A DNA stretch of 11,443 bases, taken from assembly GCA_032353305.1 (NCBI GenBank), contig JAUCNG010373484.1, forward strand, positions 1 through 11,443. The letters run 5' to 3'. Source of the stretch: Cephalothrix spiralis. Lineage: Eukaryota; Nemertea; Palaeonemertea; Archinemertea; Cephalotrichidae. The position numbers and the translations under genes are program-made. Below, piece by piece: positions 1-8,500 of this stretch; position 1 is the first letter of the stretch; every line of letters begins with the position of its first letter. Below the pieces are notes generated by a model. That model had not been told where the DNA came from. It was given only the letters and a program-made list of their open reading frames with translations, and ran no database searches.

Positions 1-906
1 CACTAGCTATGTAGAGATAAAAGTTAAGTGCTGGACACAATGAATAGATTTGATTGAAAATTGCCCCATAAAAATGTGTATCATGATTGGATAATGACAG
101 AATCTGATAATAACGAATTAATCCAAAGACAGTTACTGGAAGTGTAGTTAACAAAAATTCAACATTTAGCAACGTTAGCAACACAATTGTTGATCGGTTG
201 CTATGTTCTTCTGAAGTGTCGTTTCTAGCGTATCCCATTTTTTGCATTTTCTCTGATTTTTTCAGGGCAATGATCATCCCAATATTGCAGATTGTAATAA
301 TTATGAATGGACAAAGGGTCGACGCAAATAAATCCACCTTTCGCCATATCTGTTCGTGTAAAGGCAGGATAAACCAGCATTTGTGTTTATCAGTATCTGG
401 ATCGTAAGCAGGGTGCATAAGAAACAAAAGAGGTACATTAAGTACAGTTACACATCCAATCACAACTGATACCATTGCAACACTCTTCTCAGGGTCAATA
501 TACCTTTAAATCGGAACGGAAATGCAATTGCCAAAAAGCGGGTTAAAGTCATCGTTACTAAAATCCACGAAGTTGATACTATAAACAGATACTGGGAGAA
601 TGAGAGCACTTTGCATGCAAGGTGTGATACAACTCCAAGGTCAAAATCATGTGCAAATCTCATATAATAGTTAAGTTGATAAGTTAATAAATTACCAGTA
701 TCAGATATAGTTAAACATAAGAGTAGAAATCTAAATGACTTATTACAAACTGGCCTCAAAGTAAGTAATAAGAATGCCAAAAAATTACCTACAAATCCAA
801 TTGTCAAAATTATAGGTCCAGTTATTGTAAAAACCAATTTTATTCCTGCAAAAGTTTCTGTTACATTTGTGTCACTGCTATAATTCCTTATAATATGGTC
901 ATCCAT
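1..906 (-). pseudogene. Frameshifted class A GPCR, left copy, 3' end off the window
   Basis: This is a second copy of the intact receptor at 2952-3905, on the opposite strand. It starts at ATG 906-904 with MDDHIIRN. It keeps the Asn-glycosylation sites, the TM1 GN motif, the TM2 LTISD motif, the TM3 cysteine and the LTRFLAIAFPFRFK end of TM3. The frame breaks at about 484/485, where one base is missing compared with the right copy (GAGAAGAGTG against GAGAAGAAGTG), and reading in the old frame stops at 460. One frame over, the coding sequence continues with no stop through TM4 to TM7 to the window edge, matching the right copy up to its residue 301. There is also one extra codon near residue 6. 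No other lesion is visible, so this is either a very recent pseudogene or an intact gene with a sequencing or assembly error. A 40-bp minisatellite begins about 30 bp before the start codon, and I see no TATA box where the right copy has one. Confidence 0.85.
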
Positions 907-935
907 TTTGAAAATGTCTTTTGAACGACTTTAGC

Positions 936-1712
936 GTACTGATAAGTTGACACTAAGCGTACTGATAAGTTGACACTAAGTAATCTCTCCTTTTGTGTGA
1001 ACGGAAGTTGACACAAAGTATTCGCTGTCCTTTATCGTGAACGGAAGTTGACACAAAGTATTCGCTGTCCTTTATCGTGAACGAAAGTTGACACTAAGTA
1101 ATATCTGTCCTTTTTTGTGAACGAAATTGACACTAAGTAATCTATGTCATTTTTGTGAATGAAAGTTGACACTCAGTATAATCACTGTTTAAGTTAACAC
1201 TTAATTATAACCAGTCCTTTATTGCAAACGGAAGTTGACACTAAGTAATATCTGTCATTTTTTGTGAACGGAAGTTAACACTAAGTATAATCTCTGTTAT
1301 TGGTTTGTGAACGGAATTGACACTAAGTAATCTATGTCATTTTTGTGAATGAAAGTTGACACTCGGTATAATCACTGTTTAAGTTAACACATAATTATTA
1401 CCAGTCAGTTATTGTAAACGGAAGTTGACACGAAGTAATCTCTGTCCTTTTTTGTGAATAAAAGTTGACACTTAGTATAATCTCTGTTATTGGTTTGTGA
1501 ACGGAAGTTGACACTTAAGTATTACCAGTCCTTTATTGTAAACGGAAGTTGACACGAAGTAATATCTGTCCTTTTTGTGAATAAAAGTTGACACTAAGTA
1601 TAATCTCTGCTATTGGTTTGTGAACGGAAGTTGACACTGAAGTATTCTCAGTCCTTTATTATAAACGGAATTTGACACTAAGTATTCTCTATCCTTTCTG
1701 TGAACCACAGTC
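936..1712. repeat. Minisatellite, about 40-bp unit, about 19 units, partly in higher-order blocks
   Basis: The core GTTGACAC (with variants ATTGACAC and GTTAACAC) recurs about every 38-42 bp, followed by a variable AAGTATAATCTCTGTCC stretch, a T-run and TGTGAACGGAA. The first two cores are only 21 bp apart. Units at about 1007, 1047 and 1087 are nearly identical 40-mers. Larger blocks also repeat: the stretch from about 1125 recurs at about 1314 (189 bp apart), and the stretch from 1424 recurs at 1548 (124 bp, three units). This points to repeated unequal exchange or slippage. The array fills the space upstream of the left GPCR copy, and the equivalent place near the right copy has no such array. 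Confidence 0.93.
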
Positions 1713-1817
1713 TATGCAAGCAAATAGAACTAGCAGAACTTCGGCGCTAACTTTAGGCTTAATTGTTAATTCCGTCCCTTACAAGATACTTGAAGTGTTG
1801 GTAGAATGGTCTCAGAC

Positions 1818-2000
1818 ATCAAATGGACACCAAACAATAGTTTTAAATGCCGCTAACGAATGCAAAAGTCTTAATTCTTATAGTGAAAATAATTTGGTTG
1901 CTCTGTTTTCGAATTTTGCTATAAGAATTTTTTAAACTAATCGTACTAAAAATATGAAATTCCATGCTTTGTTGATATGATAGGAATAGTTTTACATTTT
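1818..2000. repeat. Inner left arm of the inverted duplication
   Basis: This segment matches the reverse complement of about 2660-2807 with scattered substitutions and small indels. The clearest blocks are ATCAAATGGACACCAAA, GGTTGCTCTGTTTTC and TTTTGCTAT, followed by a weaker match ending near TAGGAATA. It is upstream flanking DNA that was duplicated together with the GPCR. It contains no convincing gene. Confidence 0.75.
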
Positions 2001-2659
2001 TTTTCTACAACACCACTAAGACTTCGCAAGTAAACGAGATGCTATTTATGATAATACAATGTATTCACTAATTACCCCAATCCCTGTAATGTTAATGTTT
2101 AAAAGAACCTAATTTTCTTAATGTTAACAAATTCGGTAAGTAGGCTACATGTACTAGTGGAATGGATGGAAAGAGAAAAAAAACGTTTTTATAGCTTTTT
2201 AAGCGATTTTTATCGAAATAATACTAAACCCGGCGTCAGGGTCCAAATGTCAAAAACTATAAAATATGCTCTTAATGATTTTTTAAAAACACATAAAATA
2301 CAAGTGTTTACCTTTAGAATTCAAATTATTGCGGCATTAAAATATGTTCTTATTAACCGTTTTGTCCTATTTAGGTCAATGAAGGTAACGATTAGGCTGG
2401 GCCTACGATTATTTCTACTAGTACTTGTACTTACCAAAGTTGTTTACATTACGAAAAAGTTAAGTTCACTTGGTCATTAACATTACAAAGGAATTGGAGT
2501 AATTGCATTATCATAAAAAAGCTCGTTAACTTGAGGATTTTAGTGCTGTAGTTGTGTAAATGATTCGTTTCGCCATGAAAAGAATGGTTCACAAATACTA
2601 TAAAACTGTAATTATCAACAAACTTTTTTATCGACGAACAATAATGGTTCAATGGTTCA
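2001..2659. other. Central spacer between the inverted arms, no gene recognised
   Basis: This AT-rich DNA lies at the centre of the inverted GPCR duplication. The 119-codon frame at 2121-2480 is rich in Lys, Leu and Phe, has no domain I recognise, and is not supported as a gene. A 23-bp direct repeat starts here (2583-2605), and its second copy lies at 2651-2673 with two mismatches. I see nothing else. Confidence 0.5.
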
Positions 2660-2673
2660 AAAATGCTATAAAA
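2583..2673. repeat. Direct repeat pair, 23 bp, 68 bp apart
   Basis: AATGGTTCACAAATACTAT at 2583 recurs as AATGGTTCAAAAATGCTAT at 2651. Both copies are followed by AAAA, giving 21 of 23 identical bases. The extra AATGGTTC at 2643 looks like a partial third copy. Confidence 0.7.
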
Positions 2674-2807
2674 ATATTCCTAGCACATTAATAAAACATG
2701 AAAGTTCCTGTTTCTTTAATAGTTCTGATAGCAAAACTAGAAAACAGAGCAACCAAAAATGTTCTAACTAATCATTCGTGATCTCAATTATTTGGTGTAC
2801 ATTTGAT
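2660..2807. repeat. Inner right arm of the inverted duplication
   Basis: This is the reverse-complement partner of 1818-2000. It ends at CATTTGAT (2800-2807), just before the TATA box of the right GPCR. The left arm diverges from exactly this point outward, so the TATA-bearing stretch is found only on this side. Confidence 0.75.
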
Positions 2808-2810
2808 GAA

Positions 2811-2818
2811 TATAAAAG
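2811..2818 (+). promoter_or_regulatory. Probable TATA box of the intact GPCR gene
   Basis: TATAAAAG lies 141 bp before the chosen start codon. Usual TATA spacing would place transcription start near 2840-2845, leaving a 5' leader of about 110 bp. An Inr-like TCAGTT at 2859-2864 is about 50 bp downstream of the box, which is too far for normal spacing. The corresponding place in the left copy reads TGTCTGAGACCATTC, with no TATA. This call rests on sequence match and position only. Confidence 0.5.
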
Positions 2819-2951
2819 ACAGATCTGTTACAAGAGACACATTTTAAGGATATTATAGTCAGTTGTGGATAAACAATTTTTTCTCCTAAAGTTGTATTCG
2901 AAGTTTTGTCCCTTTTTGTTGCTGTTTCCGCTTCTGAGAAAGTGGTACAAA

Positions 2952-3905
2952 ATGGATGACAAGATAATGAATTATAGCAGTGACACAAATATAACAGAAA
3001 TTTATGCAGGAATCAAATCGGTTTTTACAATAACTGGACCTATAATTTTGACAATTGGATTTGTAGGTAATTTTTTGGCATTCTTATTACTTACTTTGAG
3101 GCCAGTTTGTAATAAGTCATTTAGATTTTTACTCTTATGTTTAACTATATCTGATACTGGTAATTTATTAACTTATCAACTTAACGATTATATCAGATTT
3201 GCACATGATTTTGACCTTGCGGTTCTATCACACCTTGCATGCAAAGTGCTCACATTCTTCCAGTATCTGTTTATAGACTCATCATCATGGATTTTAGTAA
3301 TGATAACTTTAACCCGCTTTTTGGCAATTGCATTTCCGTTCCGCTTTAAAGGTATTTTGACCCTGAGAAGAAGTGTTGCAATGGTATCAGTTGTGATTGG
3401 ATGTGTAACTGTACTTAATGTACCTCTTTTGTTTCTTATGCGCTGTGCTTTCGATCCAAATGATGATAAACACAAATGCTCGTTTATCTTACCGTTATAC
3501 GAACAGATATGGCGACCGGTTGACTTATTTGAGTCGACCCTTTGTCCTTTCATTATTATTACAATCTGCAACATTGGAATGATCATTGTCCTGAGGAGAT
3601 CAGAGAAAATGCAAAAATTGGGATACGCTGGCAACGACACTTCAGAAGACCATAGCAATCGATCAACAATTGTGTTGCTAACGTTGCTAAATGTTGAATT
3701 TTTATTAACTACGCTACCGGTAACTGTCTTTGGATTAATTCGTGATTATCAGATTCTGTCATTTTCCGATTATGATAAACATTTTTATGGGGCAATTTTC
3801 AATCAAATCTATTCATTGTGTCCAGCACTTAACTTTTATCTCTACATAGCTAGTGGAAAAAAATTCAGGGACGAACTCAAACTACTTCTGTCGTGCAAGA
3901 AGTGA
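2952..3905 (+). CDS. Rhodopsin-class (class A) GPCR, neuropeptide-receptor-like, intronless
   Basis: A 317-residue seven-transmembrane receptor expected in the plasma membrane and coupled to G proteins. Visible features in order: N-glycosylation sites at N7 and N13; TM1 with GN at 39-40; TM2 with LTISD at 64-68; C97 at the top of TM3, expected to bond to C176 in extracellular loop 2; the TM3 end LTRF at 120-123, with Thr replacing the usual Asp/Glu of DRY; TM6 at about 240-263 without the CWxP motif; and TM7 ending ALNFYLY in place of NPxxY, followed by the helix-8-like GKKFRDELKLLL. The TM7 ending resembles FMRFamide/neuropeptide-type receptors, which are expanded in many lophotrochozoans, but the ligand cannot be read from the sequence. 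I chose the ATG at 2952 because it has A at -3 and G at +4 and matches the start of the left copy. The open frame extends upstream to 2865 only through a GTG codon. The gene is single-exon, head to head with the left copy and convergent with CARS1. Confidence 0.92.
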   Translation: MDDKIMNYSSDTNITEIYAGIKSVFTITGPIILTIGFVGNFLAFLLLTLRPVCNKSFRFLLLCLTISDTGNLLTYQLNDYIRFAHDFDLAVLSHLACKVLTFFQYLFIDSSSWILVMITLTRFLAIAFPFRFKGILTLRRSVAMVSVVIGCVTVLNVPLLFLMRCAFDPNDDKHKCSFILPLYEQIWRPVDLFESTLCPFIIITICNIGMIIVLRRSEKMQKLGYAGNDTSEDHSNRSTIVLLTLLNVEFLLTTLPVTVFGLIRDYQILSFSDYDKHFYGAIFNQIYSLCPALNFYLYIASGKKFRDELKLLLSCKK

Positions 3906-4013
3906 ATTCATGTACATGTACGGACCTGCAATATTAAGAGATCGACATAATGATTTTTAAGGATTTATTTTTAACTTATCAGGCCTCATAGTCATTTTTG
4001 GTATAATTTCTTC

Positions 4014-4019
4014 ATTAAA
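4014..4019 (+). terminator. Possible ATTAAA polyadenylation signal of the GPCR gene
   Basis: ATTAAA lies 109 bp past the stop codon and is followed by the moderately GT-rich TTGGCTGTCAGTGCTG. It is the best match to a poly(A) signal before the hairpin, and no AATAAA occurs between the stop and 4200. The assignment is weak. Confidence 0.3.
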
Positions 4020-4105
4020 CAAAATAACACACATTGATTACATATTGGCTGTCAGTGCTGCCATATTTTAGTACCTTTTTGAACTACATTTATGTATGTC
4101 CTCTA

Positions 4106-4165
4106 AAGACAATACATGTATTTCCTATCTAAAAGGTAATAGATAGGAAATACATGTATTGTCTT
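4106..4165. repeat. Perfect inverted repeat, 26-bp arms, 8-base loop
   Basis: The arm at 4106-4131 (AAGACAATACATGTATTTCC and six more bases) is exactly the reverse complement of 4140-4165, with AAAGGTAA as the loop. Each arm contains its own palindrome, ATACATGTAT. The structure lies 200 bp past the GPCR stop. Perfect arms suggest recent origin or ongoing correction. It may be a tiny foldback element or a template-switch product. Confidence 0.95.
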
Positions 4166-5390
4166 ATGTGATTTAATGAAGAAAACAACAGACAGCCTTA
4201 TTTCTGCCTTATAAGTGAGCTTTAAAAAGCGCCATAGTAAACATGAAAATACGACCTTTGCCGAATGCACGTTCGTGAGTTTCCGTTTTCGGTCTCGGAG
4301 GAATATTGATATATTTGAGGGGCTGAAATTAAGCGACTTTTGATTTGTGAGATCCGAGTCAAAGGGTCACAAGGGAGCATGGTCTTTAAAATGTAGGGTC
4401 ATGGAGTTCCCTTGCAGAGCTTGCAACAAAATATGTACACATATTCAATTAACAAAATTTTAAATAACTTAGAATATAATATCAATTATTAGATATAATA
4501 AGTATTAGTTACCGGTACATATAATGTAAAAGTACTGATATAATCATGATGCGATCATTGTTGACAATGCACATTACACAAACGAAGCACTTACAAGATC
4601 TTACGATTCTGAGAGAGGTACTGATTTGGTAGTTTTGTATTTATTGAATTCCTATTTCCTATGTCAAAGGGGAATCTTGTGAATTCTCTAGACAGTAAAG
4701 TTGATACTAATTGAAGAAACAATCTTTTGTTTTAATATAATTGTGATGTAGTCCCTAAAAAAGTAGGTGGGACGAGTCACCATATTCCAGTTATGGTAAA
4801 TAATGGAGATTCTAACCAAAAATCTATTCTTAAGATTTAAAATGGCTTTGTTATTGTAAAAATTATTAACTCTCATTATAATTTTGAGTCATTTACAAAC
4901 AACTTAAAGATGCAGTGGACTGGAACTGGTCACAACGTTCAAAATTAATTTGATTTTAAACCATTTAGCATAATTTTGTATGTGGATCATTAGTAAGGTA
5001 CAATGAATACCCCTTGATTCATACATTTGTGTTGAACATAATTACTTAGAATAAATATCCTCTGTTATGTAAGCAAAAGAGGACACTGCAATTATAGATA
5101 AGCTGATCAAAATGACCATTCGTTGCATTATATTATAGTATAACAAAATATTTCGCTTTAAAAAATTTAAGATTGAAGACTGAATCTGAGGTCTCGACTT
5201 AAATGCGCATGAGCATAAGGATGAGATCCTTCCTCCACCAGAATAAGAGTTTCGACACCATAAATTAGCACATAAATAGAGACATTAACTTTCAATGCCG
5301 ATCCCATAAAAATCGCTATTCGACATTCGTGAACACATTCATTATCCGACACGTGGAACACTTGATTTGGCACTCCTAATGACGTCATTA
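4166..5390. other. Intergenic DNA between convergent genes, including the CARS1 3' UTR
   Basis: I see no coding region, RNA gene or clear repeat here. The part nearest 5390 must hold the 3' untranslated region of CARS1 (- strand). A minus-strand AATAAA (TTTATT at 4640-4645 on the + strand) is a possible but distant poly(A) signal, about 745 bp past the stop. The 75-codon minus-strand frame at 5167-5394 overlaps the CARS1 stop codon and is a chance frame in the UTR. Confidence 0.5.
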
Positions 5391-5594
5391 TCATTGCTCT
5401 TTGTTTTTAAAACTATCATATTTCTTTTTTTGTGCGTCATATAATTTCTTTAATTTTTTTAGTGCACTTTTATTGATTTCTTTGCCTTCGGCGTCATGTG
5501 TAGGCATACCATCCTCGTCAAATTTAGAATACTTATCGGTCTCTGATTTAAACATTTCTGAAGGTGGTCTACTAGCTTGTGCATCCTTAGCCGC
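5391..5594 (-). CDS. CARS1: CARS1 terminal exon
   Basis: It encodes 67 residues and the TGA stop at 5393-5391, starting in phase 0 after the acceptor TTTTACAG. It carries the most conserved part of the eukaryote-specific tail, [20 protein letters not shown], and a basic helix [14 protein letters not shown]. The 910-bp intron before it contains two foldback elements. Confidence 0.96.
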   Translation of the reverse strand, partial: AAKDAQASRPPSEMFKSETDKYSKFDEDGMPTHDAEGKEINKSALKKLKKLYDAQKKKYDSFKNKEQ

Positions 5595-8500
5595 CTGTAA
5601 AATGAATAAAAGAAGTTAAAGACGCGAAATCAAGCAATAAGAAATTTGAAATCATTCTAAACCCAAAATAAAATCATACACGTACACAATTGGACGGTTA
5701 AATTGGTATGTCGAAGTTGAAACCCATATTTCGCCCCCCCCCCATATTGCGTTATGACGTCATTTTAAGTATGTTAACAAACATGATGACGCCATAACGC
5801 AACAATGACGCATAAATCTCAATAACTAATCACCCATGTTAACATTGTGGATTTCAAATATGCAATCCGTTTTAATTTTGTAAATGATAGGGAGAAAATC
5901 AGTTTTTCGATTACGTCGAAATATGGGTTTTAACTTCGACATAACAATTTAATCGTCCAATAGTGTAGGCCTATTACTGTACCGGGTATGTTTAGTGAAT
6001 GTTTTCGATTTAGAGTTAATGAACGAGTAATTTCAAATCGAAAAACTGAACTGAACACACAGTAATTCACCAATACTTTTAATCCAAAATATGCATATTT
6101 ATATTTTGAGCTTCATTCATCATAAGCTTCAATTTGATATACTACAAGCCATACTACGTGCATATTAACCCACCACCTCCAGGTGGTTATGTGGTAAACC
6201 ACCCGTAGGGAAATTTTTTGAAGTTTAAACAGTAACTGATTTTGGTACGACAATCTTGATGGAAAATATGTTGCAACTTTTGAAGGTGGTTTGAAAGGTA
6301 AACTTCACTGCCCTCGCCTCCGAAAAGAAACAACCAGATACCGTAGACCGGGGTTACTTTAAACAGTCAATTTTGTCTCGTTTTCAAAAGAACCACCCTA
6401 TGATTCGATTATTTTTGGATTTTTTTTCGGAACAAAATTGACTGTTAGTATACGGTATATTAAAGAGTGAGCTATATTTATGAAAACTTTCTTAAACAAA
6501 TCACCTGAGCTTTTGCGGCGGCTTCCTTCTTCTTTTCCTTTTCTAAACGTTTTAATTCTTCTTGCTGCAAGGCAAAATACCAAGTAAGTTACACGACACA
6601 AATTTACAAATACTTTAAGGGGGCTTTTTAGGTGCGGGTATTATCTAAATCGCTTGAAATGTTTTGGACATTCTTTAGCTCCTACCCTAAAGGAGGCCCC
6701 ATTTACCAGAAATGTTAAATCTTTGACTTTTTCAAAAATTTAAATAATTTTCTGCGGTTAACTTTCAGAAAAATTAATTTAAATTTATTTTTTCGACCTG
6801 TACTAAAAAGTCAAAGATTTAACAGGGTTCCCCATTTACGTCTCCACTTGAATACAAATTCACGTGTTATGAATGGGACTAATATGCTTAAAGAATATGT
6901 TAGAATTCCAAACTTATTGTTTTACATTCTTAACATACTACATGCGCCATCTTGGTTCTTGACACATTGAAGGCGTCTTTGTTATATAAAATATTTGTTA
7001 TTTCAAAACATATATTTATTATTTCAACTACATAATTATGCATAAATTTAATAGAGTTAGTTAGATTATACTAATCCACAATGTATACTGAAATATGGAT
7101 GACATATGAGATTCGACGGAAGACGTTCGAGCAGGTGTAGACTGGTTGCCTGCTCTATTACGGCTTCTTTAGCAGACTAGAATGGGACCAGACTATGCTG
7201 CAATTGCTGCATACGAGAAGTAGCCGACAGGACGTCCGAACTGAGGTGAGATTGATCGTAGTTTTAAAGAACGCTTTTTAGACAGTGAAACCTTTACCAA
7301 AATATGTATTCCATTATTTGGTGCTGTTAAAAATCCATTTAAACTCTCTATATGCATGTCAATTTAGGGTTATATCTATTTAAATTGAATCCAACAAAGA
7401 TTTTACTGGACTTATTCTATATTATGTTTAACTACGATCGATCGTAATATTTAATATAGCCTCACCAATGCGCTCGCACCAAGGTCTACTACATATCAAT
7501 CTCTTCTTCCGAGAAAAGAATTTGAGTAACAATTTGTAATCTATAACAGATGACTCCTTACCTTTAATTTTTCCTCTTTTTCTTTTAATAAAATGTCTCG
7601 ATCCACCAATTTGATTGCTGTTTCACCATCTTTATCTTCCAGACGTACGCCAAGATTCGGTAAAACATCATCTCTTAAATTGTCACAAAGTTGCAAAATA
7701 CCATTAACTGAAAATTAAAAATCAACATTAATATTTCGAACAGCAGCCCCCAAATGATATTCCAGTAGTTCCGTTGGTCGCTGTTTCAATTCGTTTAGAC
7801 GTAAATATGGGACTGTGTCTCGTCATGTTCCCATGCATTGGGGAACGTAAAAAAACGATGCATGACGTTGATAGATGGTCATCATCCATCCTTCAAAACC
7901 TGATAGGGCCTTGGTCTTAGGTGATAGTCTGAGAAATATTTATAATATTTTCACGATCTGTTTATGAGGGTCTAGATGGGGTTGAAAGGGAAGCGGGATA
8001 ATGCCGAGCGGGATATTTTCAAGATTGTGACAAACGGGACGGGAAAACGGAATACGAAAAACGGGGTTAACGGAAGTGGGAAACGGAAATGAAACGGGAA
8101 ATGGGTGCAAAGCCAGGAAATGGAGGTCAAAGGAAGTGGGAATCGGGAAATGTATCGGAAAGTGGAATGAAACGGGAGCGGGGAAATGGAGGGCAAAGCC
8201 AGCAAACAGGGGTTAACGGAAGTGGCAATCGGGAAATGAATCAGAAAGTTGAGTGAAACTGGAGCGGAACACGAGAAATGCGGGCAAAGCCAGCAAACGG
8301 GAGCGGAAAACGGAATTTCATACTAAAAGAGAGAAAAATTAATGATTGAACCGGACGGGATATTTCTGAACGGGACGGGACATGGTCTTTTCCCCCGAAC
8401 AGGAGCGGAATCAAGACCCCCCACATCTAGACCCTCGTTTATGACCGACTTTGTTCTTCTTCTTCATTTTGATCTGAAAAAACAGTCGGCAGCAAAACAA

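Noticed and set aside
936-1712. CRISPR-like array, or bacterial promoters (TTGACA with nearby TATAAT)
   Set aside because: The units are degenerate along their whole length with no unique spacers, the TTGACA-TATAAT gap is far too short, and the setting is an animal genome.
1672-1935. 87-codon open frame starting inside the last minisatellite unit
   Set aside because: It runs from repeat DNA into duplicated flanking DNA. The matching right-arm sequence does not keep the frame, and no domain is seen.
2121-2480. 119-codon open frame with ATG in the central spacer
   Set aside because: It is low in complexity, driven by A/T-rich codons, has no recognisable domain and no partner in the other arm.
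2865-2951. Upstream 29-codon extension of the intact GPCR
   Set aside because: It opens with GTG and not ATG, has no counterpart in the left copy, and the ATG at 2952 has a strong start context.
3188-3658. 156-codon frame antisense to the intact GPCR (and a similar one at 198-407 opposite the left copy)
   Set aside because: Both are reverse-strand shadows of the receptor coding sequence.
4106-4165. pre-miRNA reading of the 60-base hairpin
   Set aside because: The arms pair perfectly without bulges, and no flanking basal stem is seen. Animal pre-miRNAs usually have imperfect stems and a longer lower stem.
5380-5387. CRE-like palindrome TGACGTCA just after the CARS1 stop
   Set aside because: It is a single 8-bp match in a 3' UTR. 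A second copy near 5757 is inside a foldback element. Neither is in a promoter position.
5167-5394. 75-codon minus-strand frame overlapping the CARS1 stop
   Set aside because: It lies in the CARS1 3' UTR, has no known domain, and its start codon overlaps the stop by chance.
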